From the NCBI GenBank assembly GCA_963693315.1, contig OY856186.1:132276208-132340207 (forward strand): a stretch of DNA of 64,000 nucleotides, given 5' to 3'. The stretch is from Diogma glabrata (Eukaryota > Arthropoda > Insecta > Diptera > Cylindrotomidae). Positions 1 through 10,853 of the stretch are shown here, piece by piece. The notes under the pieces are model-generated. The model did no database searches and had not been told where the DNA came from. It saw only the letters and a program-made list of their open reading frames with translations. The stretch's first letter is position 1. The number at the start of each line of letters is the position of its first letter. A program made the position numbers and the translations under genes.

Positions 1-234
1 AATTAACCAACATTATACTACATTAATTAATAAATAAAATCAGTGTAATTGGCTCAATTCTTTTTCAAATATGTCTGTCCAGCTATTGAAAATTTAAGTA
101 AGCTTTAGGAAAAATAAGAAAACTAGGGGTTACGAGGACTATAGAAATATGGCTATTGAAGGTGAATGGATGGGAAACTATTATGAGCGGTACATGTTAA
201 TAAAAAAAATGAAAACTAATAAATCTGAGACTAT

Positions 235-951
235 AATACACTGGGTTCACGCATTCTTCCAGGCTATCCATTACATGGTTTGGATGAGCAATTTAAACAA
301 AGGATACAATGCTTTATTTCCGAGCGGAAATTTCGGGTTAATGTTGATGGTGTTTCATCCGATGTCTTTTCAACTAATGCAAGAGTTCCTCAGGGTTCTG
401 CTTTTTCACCAACTCCCTTTCTTATTTATATTAACAATTTGTTGGATTCAACAATTTGTCCTATCCATAGTTTTGCTGTTGATAGCACGCTTCATGCGTC
501 TCATGAAAACCCTAAATTATATTAACCGTTACCGCTTAATAAATGTAGATCAAGTTTGAAAGAGTCATTAAACCATGACCTTAAAACTATTTTGGATTGG
601 GGGCTTGCTAATTGTGTTCAATACGATCAAAACACAGGTTTGTCATGTTTCTAGATTATCCACACCTAATCCGTTTCCATTAAAGTTCGACTCTAAAGAT
701 CTTGTAGAGAAAGAATCTGTTAGGCTTCTAGAAGTAGAAGTTGAAAATAATCTTAAATGGAATTCTCATATTTTTAACCTGGCTAATAACGTTGTTCTAA
801 AATTGGGCTTTTTGGGACGATGTCGTATGTTTTATAATAGCGAAAAGCTTCTATTAATTTACAAATCATTGATATGTCCCTGCATGGAGTACTGTTCTCA
901 CATAAGGAGAGGAGTTTATTTTAGTAATTTGAAGTGCCTTTGATTCTGTTT
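235..951 (+). pseudogene. LINE reverse transcriptase fragment, interrupted (5' piece)
   Basis: Degraded non-LTR retrotransposon RT. Two frames carry it: about 250-525 holds the palm region with VPQGSAFSPTPFLIYINN followed by FAVDSTLH, and 575-943 holds the thumb region (VRLLEVEVENNLKWNSHI, SLICPCMEYCSH). In the family the second motif is FADD; here the first catalytic Asp is Val, so the enzyme would be dead even without the frameshifts. The 5' side is truncated near 235 and no endonuclease is visible. The reading is cut at 951 by the hAT-like element and resumes at 3314. It is close in sequence to the fragment at 10220-10853, so both belong to one subfamily. The clade is probably in the jockey/CR1 group, judged only from motif style. 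Confidence 0.85.
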
Positions 952-3313
952 TAGGGTTACCAACTGAGTATTTTTCACCCGGAGACTCAGGGTTTGTCGG
1001 AAAATCTTCGGGCTCAGGGTTTGGAAGACAAATCTCCGGGTGAAATAATAATTACATAAAAAATAAAAAATGTTAAATTTCTTTCAATTCAAATAAACAG
1101 AATCCGTTTGAAAACAAAAAAAACGAAACTCTGTGCATTAGAAAACGACCGAGTTTAGTTTTGCGATGATATTTTTGGTTATTTATTGTTCAAACTTGAA
1201 CATATTTAATAATCGCTAAAAAGAAGAATCAATTAATTTAAACATTCAAAAATTTATATATGGATTATAATACTTATACTTACCTGATGTTTACAATAAG
1301 TTTATTTATGTTTTTGTAATCTGTCAAATTATGACAATTCACAATTAACTTTTTTGAATAAGTGAATGAATGCAGTCAATTTTAAATAATTGAGATTCAA
1401 AAATGAATGCATTCATTAATTTTTTCGCTTGAAGATATTCGCCTGTCCCTCTGGTATTGAAAATTAAAGGTTTCGGTAGAAAGAAAATTTAATCTTGAAC
1501 TTAGAAATGCAAGCCACTTCCTTTTTGCGATTTCGAGAAGAACAACAAAAATTTATTTGCGAGCGTTTATTTCTGGGATATTAAAAACCAAGGAACAGGT
1601 GAATATTATATTCTTTTGGTGTAATTTAAATTCATTGGAATTATTTATTAATTTATATTAAGAAGAAAATAAAAACATTGAAGTTTATAAACTATTATTA
1701 ATTTTTAAACATTTTATGGAAATAAATTTATTATTTGCGATTTATTTAACCTTTATCATATAAAATTATAAAAACAGACATTTAATTGAAAAAACATTTT
1801 TTATTTTTTATAAACAATTTTTTATTATAAATATATTTTTTTGAAAACAATAGTTCTTTTATTTTTTATAAAATATTTTTTTTACAAGAGACAATTAACA
1901 TTTATGTTGGTTCATTGGATATTTTGTTTCTCCATATTACGTATAAGCTCATTGATGTTTTATGTCTATTTTGGGTTACCCAAGAAACACTGTGTCTGCC
2001 ACAATGCTAGGACAATGCGTTCACGCGCGTCATGGCATGTTTTCTCTGGGACGTCCAAGTGCATCCGCATATTGCTATCATAGTGCCATCATAGCGTGAC
2101 GGCAGATGTGGTGGCAAAATGTACGCATTTGCTTCTTATTTTGTAGCCATTATGACACTATATGCGAAATGCATAACGGGTTTCACTTCGTTTTTTGTTG
2201 ATTTTGAATGGGTTTGAAATTTGAATTTAATTAGTTGGCCGTATAAAACTGTGCGTATGTTAATTTTACTATTAAATACTTTACAATTATAATATATAAA
2301 TAATGCAAAATAAATATCAGTCAAATAAAAATAATCTCAAACAAAACAATGACAAATAAGACTGAATCAAACAAAATATGGTGTGCAATTTATGAAATTT
2401 GTTTGCTATCCATACAATTGTCGATCGATCTAGATTCAAACCAATAAGAAATTTTTATTAAACTTTAAAAAAAGTATATCATTCTCATCAGGGCTATCCG
2501 ACTAGATACACTACCAAAACAAGTGATCGCTTATAAACCACAGCTGGTCTACTGCTCTAGCGAAGCATAAGAAAACAAAAAACTTTCATAAACATATATT
2601 TATTAGATTCAGGTTTAGTCAATTTATTTCTCAAGTTGATCACTATTGTTGTTATACTCTAACCAAGTTAGAATTGGAAAACAAACTTGTATCGGCGAGA
2701 AGAAGATTGACTAAACCTGAATGTAATAAACATATGTTTTGAAAGTTTTTTGTTTTCTTATGCTTCGCTAGAACAGAAGACCAATTTTGGTTTATAAACG
2801 TTCACTTTTTTTGGTAGTGTATTTAGTCGGCTAGCCCTGATCAGAATGATATACTTTTTTAAAGTTTAATAAAAAGTTCTTATCGGTTCGAAACTAGATC
2901 GATCGACAATTATTGTATGGATATCAAAAAAATTCATAAATTGCACACCATATTATGTTGGATTCACTCTTATTATTCATGATGGGATAACTTCCATCGG
3001 AGAGATGTCATATCACAAATAATTCATTGAATTAATTGAAAACAATAACAATAAAAGAAAATGGTATTATGTCTCGTTCAATAACGAATGGTTGAAAAAT
3101 CAAATTTATAAGGATTGACTCGAAAAAATTCACGAGTTTACAGGAAAATGCAGATTATGCTGTATTAATTTCATTATAAAGCATGATGGAGAAAAAGCAG
3201 TAAACTCATTATAATAGTAATAAGCACAGACTATTTATTTAATTTTTAGTGAATTATATTTTTCTATATTATAAAATCTCCGGGTCGCGTGCTTTCAAGA
3301 GTTGGTAACCCTA
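952..3313. mobile_element. hAT-like non-autonomous DNA transposon, 2.36 kb
   Basis: Both ends carry a perfect 13-bp terminal inverted repeat, TAGGGTTACCAAC at 952-964 and its reverse complement at 3301-3313. The flanks carry an 8-bp target duplication, TTCTGTTT, at 944-951 and 3314-3321, which is the hAT signature length. Removing the element rejoins a LINE reading frame, which independently supports the boundaries. Inside the left end CACCCGGAGA (about 978) and TCTCCGGGTG (about 1035) form a subterminal inverted pair, and TCTCCGGGT recurs near the right end at 3277. No transposase can be seen; the small ORFs inside look random. A second, fold-back repeat is nested at 2351-2977. P-like elements also make 8-bp duplications, but the TIR style fits hAT better. 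Confidence 0.85.
2351..2977. repeat. Fold-back inverted repeat, ~275-bp arms, 79-bp loop
   Basis: The left arm 2351-2625 and right arm 2705-2977 are imperfect reverse complements. Matching landmarks include ATGGTGTGCAATTTATGAA against TTCATAAATTGCACACCAT, the run around TTTAGTCAA/TTGACTAAA at the inner ends, and GCTTCGCTAGA/CTAGCGAAGC midway. Arms differ by scattered substitutions, so the structure is not recent. It lies inside the 952-3313 element and is either a nested fold-back MITE or part of that element's body. The whole would form a long hairpin if transcribed. Confidence 0.8.
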
Positions 3314-3660
3314 TTCTGTTTGCTTCAGAGCTATTAAACTGATTGGCAATACAACTCTTAAAATGAGCTTGGTTCCTTACAGCACAGACAAAATATTGCT
3401 GATCTAACAATTTTCTACAATACATTATGAATAACCAATCTTCTACAGAGATTAAACCAATTTTACCTGAACTAGCAAGCCCATCGAGTAACACCAGAGC
3501 AAATCTTGTAACCCATCCTTTTATGGTTCATATAAAAAGTTTAGTTTATTCAAACTTAATCCCAATCCCTAGTTGGCATGGTATCTTCAAATATTCAGAG
3601 ACGTTTATTAATAATTTATTATAATTAACACTAAACATGCCTATCTTAGTAAATAAAAAA
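3314..3660 (+). pseudogene. LINE RT C-terminus and 3' UTR (3' piece of interrupted copy)
   Basis: Continuation of the LINE at 235-951. After the duplicated TTCTGTTT the sequence parallels 10405-10590: 'AIKLIGN' and 'TEIKPILPELA' correspond to 'AVKLIGN' and 'TEIKSILPRLA' there, though frames are broken. The 3' end ATAATTAACACTAAACATGCCT at about 3620 followed by an A-rich run is the same 3' UTR tail seen at 11129-11175, which fixes the 3' end of this LINE subfamily. Confidence 0.75.
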
Positions 3661-3689
3661 AAATGTTCAAAATGCAGCATTATGTCTTG

Positions 3690-3880
3690 ATTTAGTCTTA
3701 TTGCGTAATCAAGCACCAGATTAAATAGTACGGGCGTGAGTTTGATAGCAATGTTGTGAGCATATACAGAGAAACAAGTTTCTTTGCGGGATAAATAAAC
3801 ATTTTATCATATGATGTTGCACTCTCAAAGTTTTGCCAGTTTTCTTCGAAAATCCAGAATCACCCTTAAATTGTGCTGTA
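3690..3880 (-). pseudogene. Shred of RTE-like LINE
   Basis: Nucleotide similarity to the minus-strand LINE at 15460-15750: 'ATTAAATAGTACGGGCGTGAG' here against 'ATTAAACAGTACAGGCGCGAG' at about 15485, 'AGAGAAACAAGTTTCT' in both, and 'CCAGAATCACCCTTAA' against 'CCAGAATCATCCTTAA'. Internal stretches between these landmarks are deleted. No reading frame survives; the open frame on this strand at 3721-3933 is only a remnant. Confidence 0.65.
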
Positions 3881-5180
3881 TGGGGGCGTTCACGTATTAC
3901 GTAAGCATACTTTATATGATTTTTTACTCCCATACCTTCCTGTATTAGCGAAAATTAGACGATTGCGTACTCCTGCCTCCCCTAAATAATAAAGCGTAAG
4001 AATTTTTTCAAAACTTTTGTTAAATATTAAAGTTAAAATTTAAAACACTCAATTATTTTTAAAATTAAAGTATTAGTGTTTTAATAAAATTAGAAACTTA
4101 AGAATTATTAACAATTGGTAGCTTATCTTAACAGTTCAGTTCAAAATTTGTTGAATCGATTGGGTTATTAATGGCAACTTGGTTTAGTCATTCGGCGTCT
4201 TCGTTTCCATCTGCATCTCTTGTTATGCACATTAATTCTCGTGTAAGTCAAGCAGCTAGCAATACGCGTTGGGCGATCTTTCGGCTCAACATCCGTTCTT
4301 ATTATGTACATTTTTCAAATTTAGTGTGCAGATTTTTATGAAGCATGGTTTTGTTTCATGAATTTGAGCAGAACACATAACAAATTGTTTTTTAAGAAAA
4401 TGAGAGGTTTGCTATTCGGCCAAATCAAAATTTTTGGAAATGCTTCCATTCTGATCATGAATTTTTTAGAAAAACCTTTATCCGTGTTTATATAGCGAGC
4501 CATTTGATAAAAGACAAACTACCGTCTCAAGGTGTGCATAACATAGAGAACAAACGTTTGATTTTTATTAGTTTTAAGGTGCTCATATTTTCACTGTGGT
4601 ATGTAGTATCATTGAGTATATGCAGTATTTACTCCGCACCTATTTAATACACCACCATTTATGCTACACCACCCTCTCTACTACAACACCCCCTCTACTT
4701 CACAACCCTCTCAACTACACCACTCCCAGGTAGCACAACGAGAGTGTAGAAATTCACCACCCCTTTTTATAATTAATTGACTTCCTAAATGAATGTTGTC
4801 TCAAACAAACTATTAAAAGCAAAATTCAACACGTATTAAAAATTACATAAGCTTAAAAAAATTTTTGTTTTTGAAATATTCGAGATTTATGGGCATTTAA
4901 AATCAAGTAACTTAGGAAATAATTTGTCTTTTCAATTCAAAGGGCCAACCTTTCTCAAAGAAACCATTTTTCTCTTTTACGTGTTTCGGTTCAAAGCTTA
5001 TCAGTGCAATGTTTCGAATAATCTATGATATTTCGATGTTAAAACTTCAACATCAGTTATTTACTTAAGTTGAATTTCTCTATCGTCATTTTAGACATAG
5101 TTTTTTGTGGAAATGTTATTAGATACATATTTTGATTAAAATTTTAATTTTTGTTTTCGGAGTGCGGTAAAATCACTATA
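3881..5180. other. No gene seen; AT-rich with a short CTACACC-type run
   Basis: No coding motif found. At about 4640-4735 a cryptically simple stretch repeats variants of CTACACCACCC and CTCTACT. The rest is AT-rich and unassigned. Confidence 0.5.
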
Positions 5181-5290
5181 TAACAATTTGTTGTTTTTCT
5201 TTTAGAGGCAAAGTTTCCACTATTGATTTTACGGTTTAAAAAAAAACGCTATTTATAATTTATAATATTTTTCTTTTTTATTTACTATTT

Positions 5291-5330
5291 TCTCTTACAT
5301 GTTTCGAAAATTAATTCATCTTCAGAGAGA
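5291..5330 (-). ncRNA. Hammerhead-ribozyme-like motif (PLE pLTR, copy A)
   Basis: On the minus strand the order is TCTCT, CTGAAGA, a short stem GAA...TTC, GAAA, palindromic CATG, TA, AGAGA. CTGAAGA fits the core CUGANGA and GAAA the second core strand; TCTCT pairs with AGAGA as stem I; the GAAA-CATG-TA order gives a very short stem III with a self-complementary loop and an NUA cleavage site. One extra U lies between the core and stem II. PLEs are known to carry hammerhead motifs of this minimal type, and this one is in the same sense as the PLE. Activity not shown. Confidence 0.65.
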
Positions 5331-5352
5331 TTGAATTTGCAACTGTTAAAAT

Positions 5353-5390
5353 ACATGTTTCGAAAATTAATTCATCTTCAGAGAGATTGA
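5353..5390 (-). ncRNA. Hammerhead-like motif, tandem copy B without stem I
   Basis: Second tandem copy of the same core on the minus strand, lying 5' of copy A in the PLE sense. CTGAAGA, GAAA and CATGTA are all retained, but the sequence after the predicted cleavage site is TTTTAAC instead of AGAGA, so stem I cannot close. Probably a duplication junction rather than a working ribozyme. Confidence 0.5.
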
Positions 5391-5654
5391 ATTTGCAACT
5401 GATCTTACAATAATTATTTACTTAAAAAGAAACTTCATTACATAAAATTTGGAAAAACCTAAAAACTATTAAAGAGGATAAAAAGTAATTGATTTCTTAA
5501 ATTAAATTTAAATGATCGTAAAAGTAAAGAGTAACATAGGGTGGGAGGGGATAGTAAAATTTAACATTAACAAAAATATAAGACAAAAAAAAAACAATAA
5601 ACATAAATTACAGATATTAATGGACAAATTAGGGTGGTGTTTAGTGATTGCAAA

Positions 5655-6713
5655 TTACCCGATTTCAAATTACCCGGTTACTCGATTAGTATTTTCCAAA
5701 TTACCCGGATTACCCGGATAACCCAGTTATAAAAAAATTAAAAGATGAAAAGCAATAAAAAAAACCTCACAGTAGTAAACAAAAATTGATCATATTTTAA
5801 TTGTAAATTAATATTTCAAAAATATTAAAGCATTTAGGGTAGCTGTACTCATCCGATTTCGTATTTTCTATTTTAAATTCCTGCAATAGAAAAAACCCGC
5901 TCCGATAAAGTGGATGTTGGCTTCACGGTCAATACCGATTTATTTAAATTTTCTTTCATTTTTTTTCGGTTTCCTTTATTTATATACAACATTTTCAGCT
6001 CTTTATCAACTGTGGCACCACTGTTATCTATAGTAGATCTTGTGTAGACAGCAATACATTTTTGTACATAGTTGTAAATTTTCAATATTATAATTAGCCG
6101 CATCATTATCCGATTTGAATTTTAATTGCTGAAGTATTTCCCGATTTAGTTCAAATTATTCGTGCGCATCCAACTACGTGGCACCGAGATTTATCTGATG
6201 ACATTTTCTTGAACTGGTCCCAAACTTTCGATGACACTTATTTTAATTATTAGCTTAAATCTTAAATAAAAACTTATCATAATATATTTACCGTTTCTAT
6301 TTTAAACTAAATATAAACAAATACCAATACCACCAACGAAGATCCCTAATTTTTTAGGACTAAATTTTAATTTTAATAAGAACTAAAATTCCATAAATTT
6401 TGTTATGTGTTCTTCGTCGTTTTTCTGTTGTTTTCGTAATCCAAACAATAATAATTAACTAGAGGACAGTTTAATGTTTACGGATGTGGTTGGTTTAATG
6501 TTTATAGACATATTGCAATTTGTATGGTTAGAATAGAATCATTTGTCAACAACTAGCATAAAAAATAATTCAAATTTGCAAAAAGAGAATGAGCTGAATT
6601 TTATTTTGTAAATTTTATTGAGAAAAAACTGGACCTTTTGTTGTTCGGTTACTCAACCAAAATATCCGGATATTAAATACCCGAAAAATCTTCCTAAATA
6701 CCCGGATACCAAG
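5655..6713. other. 1.06-kb insertion in PLE 3' UTR with 8-bp flanking repeat
   Basis: ATTGCAAA occurs at 5647-5654 and 6714-6721, directly flanking a block whose two ends are both rich in TACCCGG-type repeats and which both contain CGGTTACTC (about 5675 and 6646) in direct orientation. The PLE open frame is interrupted exactly here. I see no terminal inverted repeat and no protein, so the element class is unknown. Confidence 0.45.
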
Positions 6714-6721
6714 ATTGCAAA

Positions 6722-7580
6722 CACTAGTGGTGTTTTAATTAACTTAAATAATTCGGATGATATGATATTTTGCCTCTCCTCACAATTCATAATCTTTGGT
6801 TTATACTTTTCTATGTACAACGACTCATATGCATCCAATTCCCAATTTTTCTGAACGGTCTTAATGATTTTTGAGTTTTCTACATCTATGTTGTGCTGTG
6901 GATTTTCATGCATATATAGTGCTACGCTTGACTTGCTGATATTTTTTGTGATGGTGGCTTTCCGGTGTTCATCTAATCTTGTGGAGAATTTCCTCGAGGT
7001 TTGTCCCACGTACTTATCGTCGCATTCTTGACAACTTATTACATATATTCCCGACTTATCCGCAGGTTGTGTTTTATCTTTGTAGTTGCTTAACATACTA
7101 CCTAAAGTTGTGCTTTTTGTTGTCATTAGAATTTTATGTTTTGGTAGTATGCTGCCGATATCATTGGTTAATCTCGGGTAGAATGGTAAACAAATTCTTT
7201 TTTGAATCTCTTTAATGGGGCTTAAGGTAGTAAATGTTTGTAATAATTGCCTCCTTTTATGGTTATTCAAGATGTTGGTGATAAATGTTTCGTTGTAACC
7301 ATTAATTCTCGCCGCTTCTTTATATATTTCTCTTCATCTTGAAACTCTGACCATTCCATGGGAATATTGTATAGTCTGTATGCTAATGAGTTAAACGCTG
7401 CTTTCTTGTGACTACCATTGTGGAAAGAATCCGAAGTAATGAATCTCATTGTGTTTGTTGGTTTTCGATAAATACCAAACTTTACTTTACTGCCATTCCT
7501 TATCACTCTAATGTCAAGAAAAGGAATACTTCCATTTTCTTCTTCTTCTATCGTGAATTTTATTGTCGGATATTGGCTGT
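6722..7580 (-). pseudogene. PLE RT C-terminus plus GIY-YIG endonuclease
   Basis: Single-protein polyprotein of Penelope-like retroelements, made by RT fused to an endonuclease that nicks DNA for target-primed insertion. From 7560 down to about 7300 are RT C-terminal motifs (IPFLDIRVIR, FGIYRKPTNT, HKKAAFNSLAYRLYNIP). After a frameshift near 7270 comes a linker with CLPFYPRL, then the endonuclease: GIYVISCQECDDKYVGQTSR, RLDEHR and the conserved region around ESLYIEKYKP. These give the GIY, YVG (for YIG) and Arg/His/Glu elements plus the CXXC pair typical of PLEs. The catalytic RT core (YVDD) is absent, so this copy is 5'-truncated and dead. The open frame runs past 6722 into foreign inserted sequence. 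Confidence 0.88.
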
Positions 7581-7591
7581 TGCAAATTCAA

Positions 7592-7631
7592 TCTCTCTGA
7601 AGATGAATTAATTTTCGAAACATGTAAGAGA
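7592..7631 (+). ncRNA. Hammerhead-like motif in inverted PLE end
   Basis: Inverted counterpart of copy A, intact: TCTCT at 7592-7596, CTGAAGA 7597-7603, GAAA 7617-7620, CATG 7621-7624, TA 7625-7626, AGAGA 7627-7631. It is antisense to the PLE protein because the 5' repeat is inverted. Confidence 0.6.
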
Positions 7632-7740
7632 AAATAGTAAATAAAAAAGAAAAATATTATAAATTATAAATAGAGTTTTTTTTAAACCGTAAAATCAATA
7701 GTGGGAACTTTGCCTCTAAAAGAAAAACAACAAATTGTTA

Positions 7741-8929
7741 CATATTTTGATGTTGAAATATGTTATTTATTTAAATTAAACTCATGACCCAGTGCAAATA
7801 ATACTTATTTTATTAAAAACAGATTATTGGATAATTCGTATTCTAATACATTGGTTTTCACAGCGGAAATTACAATGGATTTTCTACACACATGTTTATT
7901 GCTTAATAAAATATTTAATAATTTAGTTATTAATTAATGGTCATTAATAAGTCTTTAGATTAACTTTTGAAACTTATTGGTCTTAAAAAATAAAAATAAA
8001 AAATAAAACTGGAAGACCATGATAATATCACTTTTTTATAATTGTTTTCTCTTAATTCATCCCACAACAAAAAATAACTAGGCTCAATTCAACAGTAAGA
8101 AAAATAGTGTAAGTAGCATTATGATAAAGGAGAGTAATTTAATTTAAAGATTTATTTCCAGCAAACCATGCCATTTCCAGAAATTCTGAACACTTTCTTC
8201 CTTTAATTTATTTTAGTTTACTATTGATAGAATTGTTACCATTTTAAGCGTAAATATTTTTCTCTTCGCTTTTGCATTAAACATACAGGAAGTAAGCAAA
8301 GAAATACAACAAACCAAATTTAATAAAGTGAAATATTTTATAAGGGAAACTAAGGGAATGTATGATAAAATAAAAGTCATGTTTTGTTTGCTTTTGTTTT
8401 TCTTGTGGTAATATAGTTTCAATCATTCCATTTCCATAGCTTTCTTTTTTCTCATAGTACATATAACAAATAAAGTTAAATAAAAAATGTATGTGGCAGG
8501 GTATTTGTACAACATTAACATAGAATAAAAGTATGCTCAGTTTGGAAAAGATAAATGTCTTTATGATTAAATAAAACCCATGTTTCTTTTAAATAAAGAA
8601 ACATTAATTTTACAGAAAATAGAATAAAAGTGTGTTCGGTTTTGCAAAAATATATTGGATGGACGTCGGTTTAAGAGGATTAATTAATTGTTTGAAAATA
8701 AACATTTATTAATTAATAATTTTCTAGAACAAAATTGGAAAGTTCTAAAGAGATAGAGTTATTCTATCTCTTCTATTCTCAATAGAGTTATTCTAGAAAG
8801 GAAAAAATGATCACAATCATTTTACGTGCTACAAGCTGACCTATTTTTATAAATACATCAGTAAATGATAAAGTGCCTGAAAATTACCTACAATGTTTTA
8901 GAAATGCTTCGCACAATATTTTTGAAAAT
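7741..8929. other. No gene seen; AT-rich
   Basis: AT-rich spacer between the PLE and a hAT MITE. A short local repeat of AGAGATAGAGTTATTCTA type lies at about 8745-8800. Small open frames on the minus strand near 8213-8462 have no recognisable motif. Confidence 0.5.
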
Positions 8930-8937
8930 GTTTTTAT

Positions 8938-10108
8938 CAGGGTTGTAACGTATAATACGGTAACGTATAAAACACGTATTATACGTACGTATAAAACGTC
9001 TAAAACGTGCAGTATAAAACACACAATTATTTACGTTTTATACCGTATAAAAGTGAAATCCTTAATAAATAAAAATACATTTATATAACATTAACGCGGG
9101 CGTTAACTCGTATCGTACTCGTGATATTTAATATTTATAAAGCCTAGATTTCGGGACTAATACTAAGGAACAGTTGCTTTAGAAAATATAGCGTCGTTTC
9201 CAACCATACCTATTATTTATCAATGACCAAAAATGAATTTACTCAATAAACTTCTCACTAAACTTTTTCGTTTGACGTAAATACATATTATTTTAACTAT
9301 TACAACTTTTGTATAAAAAGAAGATTTGATCTGCAAGAACCTGTTATTTTTAAATTGTGTCTATTAATTGGAAGTGGTGTAACCCGGATTCACACAACAA
9401 AATTTTTTTGAAAACATCACTCTAATAATCTCTAATAATTTCCCTTACTGCTATGAAAAAACGACATTTATTCTGAAACAACAATATATTTGCAGCTGTT
9501 TTTATTAGATGGGAGGAGCTGAAGTTGGATTGAACCATATTTTATATATTCAATAACATTTCATGATGCCAAATAATTAAGTTCATGAGCCAAATGTTTC
9601 TCATCCAAAATGCTTCCCATTAAGTATTAAGTAAATGTTGGAATCAAAATGAAAGAAAATCATATAGTATACGTGTTGAAAAATTCAAAAATAATTTAAT
9701 TGCTTGAGTTTAAGAGCTCAAAAAAATCTCTAATATATAATTCAAAATTTTCAATATTCAAATCTAGTGAATTAAAAATTATTAACCAGTTTAATGTACA
9801 GTAACATAGTCTTTCGTATAAAGTATAAAAATATACATTCAAATAACATCTAGAATTTAAATAGTTTTTGTTATAAATTATAAAATATATAAATAATTTA
9901 TAACTACGTAATTATATTTTTACTAAAATATATATATTTTTACTAAAAATATAATTAATATCTGAAGTAAGAAGTATTTTTAATTTTTTATGAATGAGTT
10001 TCAAAAACAAAATCATATTATACGTTATATACGTTTTATACGTTTTATACGTTACGTATTATACGTGTAACGTATAAAACGTTTTATACGTGTATATTAA
10101 CAACCCTG
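8938..10108. mobile_element. hAT-type MITE, 1.17 kb, with ACGTATAAAACG subrepeats
   Basis: Ends are CAGGGTTGT at 8938 and its complement ACAACCCTG ending at 10108 (one mismatch at the ninth base). The 8-bp target duplication GTTTTTAT is exact at 8930-8937 and 10109-10116. Each end is built of many variants of ACGTATAAAACG/CGTTTTATACGT, about 120 bp on the left (8943-9060) and 90 bp on the right (10015-10095), so the two ends can pair extensively. The middle is AT-rich with no transposase. CAGGG ends plus an 8-bp duplication make hAT the best class. Confidence 0.88.
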
Positions 10109-10219
10109 GTTTTTATTGTTGTGCAACATTTAGGAAAATTTTCATTGCAGTGTTCCCAAAAGTATAACACGTATATGTTTATCATACTGCCAACAGTGAA
10201 GAGATGCTTAATAGTGTAA

Positions 10220-10853
10220 CACTATGAAATAGAATGTTCATATTTTTAACCTAGCTAAGAACTTAAAAATTAGGCTCTTTGGGGTAATGCTGTAAGTTTT
10301 GCAATAGCGAACAGCTTCTTTGAATATACAAATCTTTTATACGTCCCTTTATAGAATACTGTTCTCACATATTAGGTTGACCATATTTTAGTAGTTTGAA
10401 GTACCCTAATTCTGTTCAGCGCAAAGCTGTTAAACTTATTGGCAACTCAACTCTTACTAATGAGCTTGATTCTTTGCAGCGCAGACGAAATTACGCTGAT
10501 TTGACAATTTTCTACAAATATATTTTGGATGAACGAACTTCCACAGAGATTAAATCAATTTTACCTAGACTAGCAAAATTTTCGCGTTGGATCATAGATA
10601 CTACTATGATCCATCCTTCTACGGTTAAAATAAAAAGGTGCACAACTTAATGCTTTTCAATGCGATTTTTTAAACGGTCTCTCATATGTGGAATGCCTTA
10701 CCTTCTTGGGTTTTCCCCGATAGCTTTAATCCCCAGACTTTTAAAATTAACGTTCATAAATTTCTTAAAGAAGCTTAGTTTATTTAAACCAAATCCAAAT
10801 CTCAAAATGCAATGGTAAATTCGGTTATTTAGAAATGTTTGTTTATATTTATA
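10220..10853 (+). pseudogene. LINE RT C-terminus and 3' UTR, split by a MITE
   Basis: Same subfamily as 235-3660. The open stretch 10396-10650 contains NSVQRKAVKLIGNSTL, LDSLQRRRNYADLTIFYKYI and STEIKSILPRLAKF; frames before it (10230-10390) hold the decayed thumb region and after it (10680-10780) the C-terminus 'MWNALPSW' and 'FKINVHKFLKEA'. There is no 5' part. The 3' UTR is broken at 10853 by a MITE and its tail continues at 11128. Confidence 0.8.

Larger units (their letters stand above)
5181..7740 (-). mobile_element. Penelope-like element with inverted ends
   Basis: The minus strand reads partial RT, then a GIY-YIG endonuclease, then a 3' UTR. The block is bounded by inverted copies of one ~150-bp sequence: 5181-5330 on the left and 7580-7740 on the right, for example 'TAACAATTTGTTGTTTTTCT' at 5181 and its complement ending at 7740. 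PLEs typically carry such terminal repeats, direct or inverted, called pLTRs. The left one contains a 56-58-bp tandem duplication. The 5' part of the RT is missing: the inverted piece abuts the RT at about 7580. A 1.06-kb insertion sits in the 3' UTR at 5655-6713. Confidence 0.85.

Noticed and set aside
149..559. 136-residue open frame overlapping the first LINE
   Set aside because: It is in the wrong frame; the neighbouring frame carries the RT motifs.
6618..6854. Plus-strand open frame over the PLE end
   Set aside because: Antisense to the GIY-YIG frame and partly inside the TACCCGG-rich insert.
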